The notes under the pieces are model-generated. The model saw nothing but the letters and a program-made list of their open reading frames with translations, made no database searches and had not been told where the DNA came from. From Actinoplanes solisilvae (GTDB lineage: Bacteria; Actinomycetota; Actinomycetes; Mycobacteriales; Micromonosporaceae): a DNA stretch of 64,000 nt. Both the position numbers and the translations under genes were made by a program. How positions within the stretch are numbered: position 1 is the first letter of the stretch; each line of letters opens with the position of its first letter. The stretch covers positions 868,001-932,000 of the forward strand of contig NZ_RJAC01000001.1 of assembly GCF_003999975.1 (NCBI RefSeq), written 5' to 3'. This document shows, in pieces, positions 27,346 to 35,969 of the stretch.

Positions 27346-27418
27346 CGATGAGGGGGCGCTCGGTTTTCCGACGGCCGCCGGTTTTGCGGACGGCGGAAAA
27401 CCGGGCGCCCCCTCATCG
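27346..27418. repeat. Extended inverted repeat between fliI and fliJ
   Basis: A 25-bp arm (27346-27370) pairs with 27394-27418 with only one G-U in RNA. It is flanked by an outer 8-bp stem (27333-27340 with 27430-27437). The apex (27371-27393) is GC-rich and itself contains short complementary runs. The symmetric form suggests a terminator of the flgB operon, a retained repetitive element or a structured RNA. There is no long T-run after it. Confidence 0.8.
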
Positions 27419-27488
27419 GCCTCAAGGGGCGAATCGCCCGCGGAGCGAAGCGGAGCAATTAGGCACAGTTGCTTAACGGGTGCAGGTA

Positions 27489-27514
27489 CTCAGCAGTTCG
27501 GTTGGCGCGCCGAC
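27489..27514 (+). promoter_or_regulatory. FliA-type promoter of the fliJ operon
   Basis: CTCA (27489-27492), 16 bp, GCCGAC (27509-27514), with the fliJ start 41 bp downstream. It explains how fliJ, the muramidase gene and fliK are transcribed beyond the long hairpin. Confidence 0.7.
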
Positions 27515-27555
27515 CGGATAAGTGAGGGCCCGTCCGCGCGCAAGGAGGCAGTACG

Positions 27556-27996
27556 TTGAATCGCTTCTTCCGACTCTCGCCTGTCCTGCGCGCCCGAAAG
27601 GCCCAGGAAGACGCGGCCAAGGGCGCCGTGATCCAGTCGCGGGCCGAGATCCGTCAGGCCGAGCAACTGGTCCGCCGCCGCCAGCTCGACCTGGTCGGTT
27701 CCGACGCCCCGACCGAGGGCACCGCCCGCGCGATGGTCGCGTCCCTGGTGGCCCGCCAGTCGCTCGCCGGCGCGCTGATGAGCGCCCACCGCATGGTCTC
27801 CGACGCCGAGGAGGTCGAGCGCGAGCGCATGGCCGTACTGGCCGACGCGGCCAAACGACGTCGCGCGGTCGAGATGATGGCCGAGCGGCACGCCGAGATG
27901 GTGCGGGCCAACGACTTGCGCGTCGAACAGGCCAACCTGGACGAGATCGCACTGACCACCAAGGCTCGCAACGAGGCCCGCGGAGTCGCCGAATGA
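27556..27996 (+). CDS. fliJ: FliJ-like export component
   Basis: A 146-aa, highly charged coiled-coil protein with no hydrophobic segment. It begins NRFFRLSPVLRARKAQEDAA, the FliJ-type start (phenylalanine and leucine followed by an Arg/Lys helix), and is 60 percent helix-favouring Ala, Arg, Glu and Met. FliJ sits in the FliI hexamer centre and couples it to FlhA. The TTG at 27556 has AAGGAGG upstream. Family similarity is weak by nature; position after fliI supports it. Confidence 0.8.
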   Translation: MNRFFRLSPVLRARKAQEDAAKGAVIQSRAEIRQAEQLVRRRQLDLVGSDAPTEGTARAMVASLVARQSLAGALMSAHRMVSDAEEVERERMAVLADAAKRRRAVEMMAERHAEMVRANDLRVEQANLDEIALTTKARNEARGVAE

Positions 27997-28979
27997 TGGG
28001 TGTCTCGGGGGTGCTCAACCGCATCCAGGTGCTGCAGGGGCACCTCGGGCTCGCACCGGTCAATCCGGCGCCGGGCGCGACGGGCACGGTCACCAGCCAG
28101 GGCGCCGACCCGACCTTCGCCTCGGCGCTGGCCGACGCCACCGGCGGGCCGGGAAGCATGAGGCTGAACAGCCAGGCGACGGGTCAGGACGTGGTCGACG
28201 CGGCCAAGAAATACCTCGGGACCCCGTACGTCTTCGGCAGCACCGACCCGGACCGTGGGCTCGACTGCTCGGCGCTGGTGCAGCGTGCCTTTGGAGACCT
28301 GGGCATCAAGGTGCCCCGTCTGTCGCACCAGCAGGCCAAGGCGGGCGAGCCGGTGGCCAACCTGGCGCAGGCCAAGCCGGGCGACATCCTCGCCTTCGAC
28401 TCCCCCGTCGACCACGTCGCCATCTACCTGGGCGACAACAAGATGATCGCGGCCCCCAAGCCGGGAGACCAGGTCAAGGTCCAGACCGTGTACGAGAAGC
28501 CGACGCACATCCGCCGGGTGGTGTCGGACTTCCCCACGATCTCCGCGCCGGCCGCGGTCCGCCCCGCCGGACTGCAGGGAAGCAGCGCGCTGAACGGGGT
28601 GCCGTACTCGGATCTGTTCGTGAAGGCCGGCAACCGGTACGGCGTCTCGCCCAAGCTGCTCGCCGCGGTCGCCAAGGTCGAGTCCGGGTACGACCCCAGC
28701 GCGGTCAGCAAGGCCGGGGCGCAGGGCCTCATGCAGCTCATGCCGTCGACGGCCAAGGGGCTCGGCGTGCGTGACTCGTTCGACCCGGAGCAGGCCATCA
28801 ACGGCGGGGCCAAGCTGCTGGCCCGCAATCTGCGCGAGTTCAAATCGCTGCCGCTGGCCCTGGCGGCCTACAACGCGGGCGGCGGAGCGGTGCACAAGTA
28901 CGGCGGCATCCCGCCGTTCTCGGAGACCCAGGCATACGTCCCGAAGGTCCAGAAGGCCCTCACCGCGCTCGGCGGCTGA
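27993..28979 (+). CDS. Bifunctional cell-wall hydrolase, NlpC/P60 plus lytic transglycosylase
   Basis: A 328-aa two-domain protein. Residues about 65-170 form an NlpC/P60 peptidase with GLDCSALVQRAFG (catalytic Cys) and PVDHVAIYLGD (catalytic His). Residues about 205-325 form an SLT domain with VAKVESGYDP (catalytic Glu), GAQGLMQLMPSTA and LALAAYNAGGGAV. No clear signal peptide is seen, so flagellar export is likely. It overlaps the fliJ stop by four bases (ATGA) and precedes fliK. It probably opens peptidoglycan for the rod, the job done by FlgJ elsewhere. Confidence 0.9.
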   Translation: MMGVSGVLNRIQVLQGHLGLAPVNPAPGATGTVTSQGADPTFASALADATGGPGSMRLNSQATGQDVVDAAKKYLGTPYVFGSTDPDRGLDCSALVQRAFGDLGIKVPRLSHQQAKAGEPVANLAQAKPGDILAFDSPVDHVAIYLGDNKMIAAPKPGDQVKVQTVYEKPTHIRRVVSDFPTISAPAAVRPAGLQGSSALNGVPYSDLFVKAGNRYGVSPKLLAAVAKVESGYDPSAVSKAGAQGLMQLMPSTAKGLGVRDSFDPEQAINGGAKLLARNLREFKSLPLALAAYNAGGGAVHKYGGIPPFSETQAYVPKVQKALTALGG

Positions 28980-29010
28980 GCAGGATCGCCCCAACCTGAG
29001 GAGAGCCGCA

Positions 29011-30798
29011 ATGAAATCGCCGAATCACGTCAGCGGGGCCGACCGCGCGTCGTCGGCCGACGTCGGCCGACGTCCTCCTAAGCGGGGCGAGGGCGGGGAG
29101 GAGTTCGGGTCGGCGCTGTCGGCCGAGCTCGACCGGACGGAACGCGACGGGCGGACCACGGCGGAGGGCCGGGACGATCGGCGCGCGGCGGACCGGGCCA
29201 CGGATCGTGCGGCCGACCAGCGCGCCGCCACCGCCGACCGGGCCGCCGACCGGGCCGCCGACCGGCGGGCGGCGGCCGAGCGCGCCGCCGGGCGCAGTGC
29301 TCTGCAGAGGGACACGGCTCACCGCGATGCCACGACCGACCGCGCGGACCGGGGCCGGGCCGACGCTGAGCAGCGGGACACGGGCCGTTCCGAGGTTCAG
29401 GCCGATCGGTCCTCGAACGGGCCGGCCCGATCCGGTGACGCCGCGGACCGGGCGGGCCGTTCCGAGGCCGGCGCCGATCGTGTCTCGACGAGTGACCGGG
29501 GCGCCGCGGAGAACGACGACACTCGGCCCACCGAACAGTCGACCGTCGCACCGGCCGGTCCCACTGACGCGGCAGCCGCGCAGGCCGGCGCCGCCCTCGC
29601 CGCGACGATTCCCTCCGGGGAGGCCGCGCCGAACCCGCCCGCCGATGCCACCGTCGAAACACCCGTACCAGGGCCTCCGGCGACTGCTGACGCCTCGCCG
29701 CCCGCCTCCGGATCCGCGCCCGCCGCCGGGGCCCCGCCCGCCCTCGGACCCGCCGCACCCGCCACTCCCGGAGGCGAGGTACCCACGGCCGGCACACAGG
29801 CCACCAGCCCGGCGACCCCCGCCGGACCGGCACCTCAGGGGACCGCCGCCCCCGGGGCACCTATCCCGCCCGCCCTGGCCGCCCAACTGGCCCAGAACGC
29901 GGCCGCCACGACGCCGGACCAGCCGGCGACGGGCACCACCGGCACCGCGACACCGGCCGGCCCGGCCGCGGCCGCCGAAGCCACCGCAGCCCTCACGTCC
30001 ACCACCACCGCCGCCGGACCGGTCATGGCCGGTCCTCGGCCGGCCGGTCTGGCGCCCCAGCCCGACGCGACAACGCCGCCCACCGATGCCGCGCCCACGT
30101 CCACGTCCACACCCATGCCCGCCGACCCCGTTCCGGCTGACCCCAACGCTGCTCCGGCGCCCGGCGCTCCCGCGGCCCAGTCCGCCGGCCCGCTTCCGGA
30201 TCAGGCCACGACGGCGAATCCCGTCAACCCGGCGGCCGCCCCCGGTGTGGCGCCCGACGGCGCGGCCACCGACGCGCTCGGCCAGGCGGGCATCGCCGGT
30301 GTCTCGGGTCCACAGGCGACCGCTCCGGCCGCTCCCGCCGCAGGCGCCCCGCCGCCACCCGCTTCGGGCGCGCCCACGCCGCCGCCGGCCGCCCAGGTCG
30401 CCATGCGGATCGTGCCGCTGAAGCTGGACGCCGACGGCGTGCACCGGCTGACCGTGCACCTGCACCCGGTCGACCTGGGGCCCGTGCAGGTCGTCGCCGA
30501 GATCCGCAACGGCGACATCAACGTGCAGCTCACCAGCGGCACCGAGGCCGGCAACGACGCGCTGCGCAACGCCCTCGACGACCTGCGGAGGCAGCTGGAC
30601 GACGCCGGCTTCCGCAACACGACGCTCGACCTGCGCCAGGGCAACGCGCAGCAGGAGCAGGCGCGGCAGCAGTTCGGGCCCGGGACGCCCGGTGGCGGAC
30701 GACGCGAGACCGGGCCGGCCGCGGCGCCGGCCGAGACGAACACCCCGACGATCCGCCCGGCCGCGCCGGGCAGCAGCCGCCTGGACACCCACGCCTGA
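29011..30798 (+). CDS. fliK: FliK, hook-length control protein
   Basis: A 595-aa protein. The N-terminal third is an unusual Asp/Arg/Ala repeat (ADRAADRR-like units, about residues 45-150), followed by a long Pro/Ala/Thr-rich linker to about residue 460. The C-terminal hook domain is recognisable as VHRLTVHLHPVDLGPVQVVA and LRRQLDDAGF. FliK acts as a molecular ruler and switches FlhB specificity when the hook is complete. ATG 29011 follows GAGGAG. Confidence 0.9.
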   Translation: MKSPNHVSGADRASSADVGRRPPKRGEGGEEFGSALSAELDRTERDGRTTAEGRDDRRAADRATDRAADQRAATADRAADRAADRRAAAERAAGRSALQRDTAHRDATTDRADRGRADAEQRDTGRSEVQADRSSNGPARSGDAADRAGRSEAGADRVSTSDRGAAENDDTRPTEQSTVAPAGPTDAAAAQAGAALAATIPSGEAAPNPPADATVETPVPGPPATADASPPASGSAPAAGAPPALGPAAPATPGGEVPTAGTQATSPATPAGPAPQGTAAPGAPIPPALAAQLAQNAAATTPDQPATGTTGTATPAGPAAAAEATAALTSTTTAAGPVMAGPRPAGLAPQPDATTPPTDAAPTSTSTPMPADPVPADPNAAPAPGAPAAQSAGPLPDQATTANPVNPAAAPGVAPDGAATDALGQAGIAGVSGPQATAPAAPAAGAPPPPASGAPTPPPAAQVAMRIVPLKLDADGVHRLTVHLHPVDLGPVQVVAEIRNGDINVQLTSGTEAGNDALRNALDDLRRQLDDAGFRNTTLDLRQGNAQQEQARQQFGPGTPGGGRRETGPAAAPAETNTPTIRPAAPGSSRLDTHA

Positions 30799-30809
30799 GG
30801 CAGCAACAA

Positions 30810-30850
30810 AGCAGAAGGGGTGGCCGCTGAACGCGGCCACCCCTTCTGCT
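30810..30850. terminator. Strong bidirectional terminator between the two flagellar halves
   Basis: A perfect 18-bp stem (30810-30827 against 30833-30850) with a TGAAC loop. TGTTTCTT follows on the plus strand and TTGTTG on the minus strand. It separates fliK from the converging flhA operon. Confidence 0.92.
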
Positions 30851-30856
30851 TGTTTC

Positions 30857-31093
30857 TTACGCCTCGTGCACGTCCATCGGGGTTGGTGTCACCGGGGTGC
30901 CTTCCGGCTTCCCCTCCGGCCGGCCGTAACCGGCGGTGACGAATCGCAACCCCGCGAGCAGCAGGGCGGCGATGGGCACCGCGATCACGAACCGGATCAG
31001 TACCTCGGTGATGTCGACCTGGTCGAGAACGTACCGGTACAGTGCCGGCGCGCTGATCAGCAGCGCGAACAGCAGGACCGACGGACGGATCAC
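30857..31093 (-). CDS. Small two-helix membrane protein ending the flhA operon
   Basis: A 78-aa protein with two hydrophobic segments (about residues 5-20 and 33-52) and a polar Pro/Glu/Lys-rich tail. The GTG start overlaps the stop of the FlhF-like gene (GTGA), so it belongs to the operon. I do not recognise it. It was compared with FliQ, which has similar size and topology, but none of FliQ's conserved residues are present. Confidence 0.65.
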   Translation of the reverse strand: MIRPSVLLFALLISAPALYRYVLDQVDITEVLIRFVIAVPIAALLLAGLRFVTAGYGRPEGKPEGTPVTPTPMDVHEA

Positions 31094-32679
31094 TGCCGCG
31101 CCGATCGGGTGACGCGCCGCGGAGCCGCGGCCACCGGCATGACGTCCGAGGCGATCCGCGCGCAGAGCATGGCGGCCCAGGCGTGCGGAGTGGCCGGCTT
31201 GCCGTCCAGCGAATAGACGGGCAGTTCCAGGCCGAGCACCGACGCCGGGTCGGCCGTCAGCTCGACGCCGTGCACCACCAGCGACTCGACCTCGCCGAGC
31301 GTGCGCAGGTGGCGGGCCGTGTCGGCGGTCTTGCGGGTGGCGTCGACGACGGCCCACAGCGCCGTGGCCCCGATCGCGTCGCACATCTCGTTGATCCAGA
31401 TCGGGTCGCTGCCACCGACCGGGGCCTCCAGCACCACGACCCAGGGGTCCTCGGCCGTCTGCAGCTTCTCGGCGCGCTGCTCGGCCGCCTCCGGCGTGGA
31501 GATCAGCCGCGACGAGTGCAGCCCGGTGCCGGCCGTCGAGTGGGCGGCGAGCAGGAGATGGTTCTCCGACACGCCGATCTGCTCGAGCAGGTCACGGCCG
31601 ATCGTGACGCCCAGGTTGAGGTCGCCCGCGAGCACCAGGATCTCGCCGGGACCGTCGGGGACGGCCGGGGCGGCGGGACGCGCGGCCAGCACGCTCAGCA
31701 CCCCGGCGTACGTGTCCCCGCCGGTGATCTGCCGGGCCATCGGCTCGGGCATGCCGACCGTCATCAGGTTGCGGATGACCGGGTCGGCGTCACCCACCGG
31801 AGCCACCGCGGCGCCCGCCACGGCCGGTACGGCGGCGGCCGGCGAGACGGGCGCCGGCATCGCCGAGACCGGTGCGGCCTGCGGGAAGCCGTACGGCTCA
31901 TCGACGGGACCGGGTGGGTCGATCTCGACCGCGCTGGCGGCCAGGCCCCCGATCCGCTCGGCCAGGCTGGGCGCCGTCGACGTCTGCGCCACGATCGGCG
32001 CGGGCGGCGGGGCGACCGGCGCGACCGGGGCAGGCGGCGCGGCGGGCGACTGGGGCGCCATCGGCGGCGAGGCCGGCGTACGGGGCGGCGTGTTCAGCGC
32101 CGGCTCGCTCGCGGCGGCCGGGCGGAACGGCCGTACCGTCGGGGTGTCCTCTCGCGGCTCGGCCTTGGGCCGGGTCGTGAGCCGCTCGGTGGTGTCTCCG
32201 CCGTTCAGGCCGGCCATCAGCTCGGCGAAGGCGGCTCCGGTGTCGCCGAGAGCGGCGGACCGGCCCTCGTCGGCGCCGAAGTTGTTCTCGGGCGACGGCC
32301 GCGGTGTCGCCTCGGTCGGCCGGGAGATCCCGAACGACGCCGGCGTCACCGATCGCGGCGAGGCCGTGCCGAACCCGCGTGCGGCGCCCGGGGCCGGTTC
32401 GTCCATCCGGTCCTGCGACTCGGCCCGTTCCAGAAGCCGCTCCAAGCTGTGCTGGCCGTCGTCGGCCGTCTTCGTGCGTTGCGACATGTCTGTCCTGTCC
32501 TCGTTCGGGTCCGGCACTTCGACGGACAGCTCGTAATGCTGTTTCGCGAAGAAGCCGCCGACGCCGCCACTGCGGACTTTGTCGGCTGAGATGATCCGGA
32601 CACGGGAGCCGTACTCATCGCGTACCTGAGCCAGCAACGGCTCGATCGCCGGCCCCTCAAGCAGCACCCGCGTAGGCAC
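31090..32679 (-). CDS. FlhF-like protein without a P-loop
   Basis: A 529-aa protein. Residues 1-55 match the FlhF N-terminus (a VRDEYGSRVRIISADKVRSG helix-strand, then GGFFAKQHYEL). Residues 70-290 are a Pro/Ala-rich linker. The rest has the layout of an SRP-type GTPase, but at the Walker A position (about 350-358) it reads AGDLNLGVT, and the TKLD specificity motif is also gone. It probably cannot bind GTP as FlhF does. FlhF normally sets flagellar number and place. It overlaps flhA by 23 bp. Confidence 0.75.
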   Translation of the reverse strand: MPTRVLLEGPAIEPLLAQVRDEYGSRVRIISADKVRSGGVGGFFAKQHYELSVEVPDPNEDRTDMSQRTKTADDGQHSLERLLERAESQDRMDEPAPGAARGFGTASPRSVTPASFGISRPTEATPRPSPENNFGADEGRSAALGDTGAAFAELMAGLNGGDTTERLTTRPKAEPREDTPTVRPFRPAAASEPALNTPPRTPASPPMAPQSPAAPPAPVAPVAPPPAPIVAQTSTAPSLAERIGGLAASAVEIDPPGPVDEPYGFPQAAPVSAMPAPVSPAAAVPAVAGAAVAPVGDADPVIRNLMTVGMPEPMARQITGGDTYAGVLSVLAARPAAPAVPDGPGEILVLAGDLNLGVTIGRDLLEQIGVSENHLLLAAHSTAGTGLHSSRLISTPEAAEQRAEKLQTAEDPWVVVLEAPVGGSDPIWINEMCDAIGATALWAVVDATRKTADTARHLRTLGEVESLVVHGVELTADPASVLGLELPVYSLDGKPATPHAWAAMLCARIASDVMPVAAAPRRVTRSARQ

Positions 32680-34711
32680 CGTTCACCACCCCTATCGTCT
32701 CGATCTGTGCTGTGGAACCAGAGATTTCGCCGTACGAGAGCACCTGAACCCGGCGTGAGCCGGCGCGCAGAAGACGCATCAGGGGCAGTCGCAGCTGTGG
32801 CGAGCAGGCCAGCACCGGTGCCAGGCCCTGCTGTTCCGCGGTTTCGGCGAGCCGGGCCGCCTCGCTGACGATCGACTCGGCACGCATGCCGTCGATCGCC
32901 ATGAAGGCCCCGGTCTCGCTGGGCCGCAGAGATTCGAGCAGCTGCTGCTCGAGCATGGGATCGAGCGTGATCACCGTGAGGCGGCCGCCGGCCGTGTACT
33001 GGGCCGCGATGGCCGGGCCCAGAGCCGCGCGGGCTGCCTCGACCAGGCTGTCCTGGTCGACGGAGACCTTCGCTCGTAGGGAGAGCGCCTCGAAGATGCG
33101 CACCAGGTCGCGTACCGGCACGCCCTCGTCGAGCAGCGCCTGCAGAACCTTCTGGATCTGGCCGAGGCTGAGCACGGCCGGGGTCAGCTCCTCGACGACC
33201 ACCGGGTGGGTGCGCTTGACCATCTCGGCCAGCGCCCGCACGTCCTCGCGCCCGAGCAGGCGGCTGGCGTTGCTGCGCACCACCTCGGCCAGGTGCGTGA
33301 TGATCACGCTGGCCCGGTCGACGACGGTCGCACCGGAGAGCTCGGCCTGATAGTGCAGCTCGGCGGGGACCCACTTGCCGGGGAGGCCGAAGACCGGTTC
33401 GACACCGGCCCGGCCGGGCAGGCCCTGCAACCCGTCGCCGATGGCCAGCACCGTGCCGGGCGGCGCCTCGCCGGTGCCGGCGTCGACGCCCGAGATGCGG
33501 ATGGCGTACGAGGAGAGGGGCAGATCGAGGTCGTCCCGGGTGCGCACCGGCGGCATGATCACGCCGAGCTCCATCGCCATCTTGCGGCGCAGGGCCCGAA
33601 CCCGGTCGAGCAGGTCGCCGCTGCTGGCGTCGACGAGGTCGACCAGGTCGGGCGACAGGGCCAGTTCCAGCGGGTCGACCCGCATCTCGCCGAGGAGTTG
33701 TTCCGGCGAGTCGGCCGGTGGCATGTCGACGGTCTCGGCCGCCGCAGCCGCCGCGGCGGCTTCCGCCTCGGGCACCGGGTCCTTGATGCGCTGGGCGGCC
33801 ACCAGCACGGCCACACCGACCAGCAGGAACGGGACCTTGGGCAGGCCGGGGATGACGCAGAGGGCGAGAGCGGCGCCGCCCGCGATGCGCAGCGCGAGCT
33901 TGTTCTGGCCGAGCTGGGCGGTGACGGTTGAGCCCATGTCGCCCGAGGTGGCCGAGCGGGTCACGATCAGACCGGTGGCGACCGAGAGGAGCAGCGCGGG
34001 GATCTGGGAGACCAGGCCGTCGCCGATGCTCAGCAGGCTGTAGTGGTTTATCGCGTCGCCGGCGGACATGCCCTGCTGGGCCACGCCGATCGCGAACCCG
34101 CCGATCAGGTTGATCAGCGTGATGATGACGGCGGCGATGGCGTCGCCCTTGACGAACTTGGAACCACCGTCCATCGCGCCGTAGAACTCGGCCTCGGCGC
34201 CGACCTCGGCGCGGCGCTGCTTGGCCTGGTCCTCGTCGATCAGGCCGGCGTTCAGGTCGGCGTCGATCGCCATCTGCTTGCCGGGCATGGCGTCGAGGGT
34301 GAAGCGGGCACCGACCTCGGCCACCCGCTCGGCGCCCTTGGTCACCACGATCATCTGGACGATCACCAGGATCAGGAAGATCACCAGACCGATGACCAGG
34401 TTGCCGCCGACCACGAAGCTGCCGAAGGCGTGGATCACCTTGCCGGCGTCGCCGTCGCGCAGCACGAGCCGCGTCGCGCTGATATTGAGGGCCAGCCTGA
34501 ACAGCGTGGCCACGAGCAGCAGCGCCGGGAAGACCGAGAAGTCGAGCGGCTTCTGCACGAACATGCTGACCAGCAGGATCAGGAGGGCGCCGGTGATGTT
34601 GACCGCGATCAGCGTGTCCAGCAGGAAGGTCGGCATGGGCACGACCATCATGAGGATGATGCCGATGACCCCGACGGGGACGGCAAGCTTGCTGACGCCT
34701 CGGTTCTTCAC
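32657..34711 (-). CDS. flhA: FlhA, export gate protein
   Basis: A 684-aa export-gate protein. About seven or eight membrane segments occupy residues 10-315, with the cytoplasmic FHIPEP-type signature region (LVLRDGDAGKVIHAFGSFVV, then TLDAMPGKQMAIDADLNAG). The large soluble domain docks chaperone-substrate complexes. The GTG at 34711 has GGAAGG upstream. It has its own CTCA-N16-GCCGAA promoter and is followed by the FlhF-like gene. Confidence 0.97.
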   Translation of the reverse strand: MKNRGVSKLAVPVGVIGIILMMVVPMPTFLLDTLIAVNITGALLILLVSMFVQKPLDFSVFPALLLVATLFRLALNISATRLVLRDGDAGKVIHAFGSFVVGGNLVIGLVIFLILVIVQMIVVTKGAERVAEVGARFTLDAMPGKQMAIDADLNAGLIDEDQAKQRRAEVGAEAEFYGAMDGGSKFVKGDAIAAVIITLINLIGGFAIGVAQQGMSAGDAINHYSLLSIGDGLVSQIPALLLSVATGLIVTRSATSGDMGSTVTAQLGQNKLALRIAGGAALALCVIPGLPKVPFLLVGVAVLVAAQRIKDPVPEAEAAAAAAAAETVDMPPADSPEQLLGEMRVDPLELALSPDLVDLVDASSGDLLDRVRALRRKMAMELGVIMPPVRTRDDLDLPLSSYAIRISGVDAGTGEAPPGTVLAIGDGLQGLPGRAGVEPVFGLPGKWVPAELHYQAELSGATVVDRASVIITHLAEVVRSNASRLLGREDVRALAEMVKRTHPVVVEELTPAVLSLGQIQKVLQALLDEGVPVRDLVRIFEALSLRAKVSVDQDSLVEAARAALGPAIAAQYTAGGRLTVITLDPMLEQQLLESLRPSETGAFMAIDGMRAESIVSEAARLAETAEQQGLAPVLACSPQLRLPLMRLLRAGSRRVQVLSYGEISGSTAQIETIGVVNGAYAGAA

Positions 34712-34762
34712 GGCACCTTCCAGGAGTGGACGGTGAACCATCCCTGCGGTCGCGTTTTTCTG

Positions 34763-34788
34763 TTCGGCGGTCAGCCGCCGACGCTGAG
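34763..34788 (-). promoter_or_regulatory. FliA-type promoter of the flhA operon
   Basis: On the minus strand CTCA (34788-34785), 16 bp, GCCGAA (34768-34763): a full match. It lies in the 151-bp gap between flhB and flhA, 51 bp before the flhA start. Confidence 0.75.
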
Positions 34789-34862
34789 CGGGGACTGCTC
34801 ATTCACAAGGCGATCCTCCCCCGTTCGAGGGACCTATGTGAGGAAATCTCCTAACTTTTCAG

Positions 34863-35954
34863 TTATGCGGCCTCTGTGGCGGAGGATGGGTTGCGGTGCA
34901 GTCCTGCCGACGATCCTTTCGCCTTCAGACTCATGACGAACGCCAGCACCTTGGCCACCGTCCCGAAGAACTCAGCAGGGATCTCGTGTCCCACCTCGAC
35001 CCCCTTGTAGAGCGCCCGGGCCAGCGGCTTGTCCTCGACCATGGCCACACGGTGCTCGGCCGCCAACTCGCGGATCTTGGTGGCGAGCGGGCCCTGCCCC
35101 TTGGCCACCACGCGCGGCGCGCCCTTCTGCGGCTCGTAGCGCAGCGCGACCGCCACGTGGGTGGGGTTGACCATCACGACGTCGGCGGTCGGCACGTCGG
35201 CCATCTGCCGGTTGCGCGACATCGCCATCTGCCGGGCCCGGATCTGCGCCTTGATCAGCGGGTCACCCTCGGAGTTCTTGTACTCCTGTTTGACTTCTTC
35301 CTTGGTCATCCGCAGCTGCTTGTTGGTGCGGCGGCGCACGACGAAGTAGTCGGCGGCGGCCATCGCGATGCCGGCCACCGAGGCGGCCCGGATCAGGTTG
35401 AGGGTGGCGTCCACGACCGTGCCGAGCAGAGCCGCGAGCGGGAGCTGACCGGCGGTCATCAGCGCCGGGAAGACCTCTTTGGTCGTGGTGTAGAGGACGC
35501 CGGCCAGCACAGCCGTCTTGACCAGCGCCTTCGTGCCCTCCCAGAGCGCCTGCGGGCCGAGCATCCGCTTGAGGCCGGGCCACGGGTTGAGCCGGCTGAA
35601 CTTCGGGATGAACAGCTTGGTGGCGACCCGGATGCCGCCCTGCGCCCCGGCCGCCGCGATGCCGACCACCATCATCGTCAGGCTCAGGGGCAGCACGGCC
35701 CACGCCGTACCCATCGCGGCCTGTTTGAGAAGGGCGAACGCGAGGGTCGGCTGGGGGTCGGCGATGACCTCGGGAATCTGGACCATGATCTTCTCGGCGT
35801 GCTCCAGCGCCGATTTCATCGTGCGCGGCAGCATCACGCTCGCGGCCAGCATGCCGAACCAGGCGCCGATGTCCTGGCTGCGGCCGATCTGGCCCTCGCG
35901 CTTGGCCTTCTTGAGTTTCTGGGGTGTCGGTTGTTCTGTCTTCTCGCCCGACAT
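34863..35954 (-). CDS. flhB: FlhB, export specificity switch
   Basis: A 363-aa protein. It starts with the typical EKTEQPTPQKLKKAKREGQI, has four membrane segments, and contains the autocleavage motif NPTH at residues 263-266. Cleavage there, triggered with FliK, changes export from rod/hook to filament proteins. The C-terminal tail is a little longer than usual. It lies 15 bp after fliR in the fliM-flhB operon. Confidence 0.97.
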   Translation of the reverse strand: MSGEKTEQPTPQKLKKAKREGQIGRSQDIGAWFGMLAASVMLPRTMKSALEHAEKIMVQIPEVIADPQPTLAFALLKQAAMGTAWAVLPLSLTMMVVGIAAAGAQGGIRVATKLFIPKFSRLNPWPGLKRMLGPQALWEGTKALVKTAVLAGVLYTTTKEVFPALMTAGQLPLAALLGTVVDATLNLIRAASVAGIAMAAADYFVVRRRTNKQLRMTKEEVKQEYKNSEGDPLIKAQIRARQMAMSRNRQMADVPTADVVMVNPTHVAVALRYEPQKGAPRVVAKGQGPLATKIRELAAEHRVAMVEDKPLARALYKGVEVGHEIPAEFFGTVAKVLAFVMSLKAKGSSAGLHRNPSSATEAA

Positions 35955-35969
35955 CGCACCCCCTCCCCT

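Noticed and set aside
30857-31093. The 78-aa membrane protein as the missing FliQ.
   Set aside because: Size and two-helix topology fit, but conserved FliQ residues and the typical helical pattern are absent, and its Pro/Glu-rich tail is unlike FliQ.
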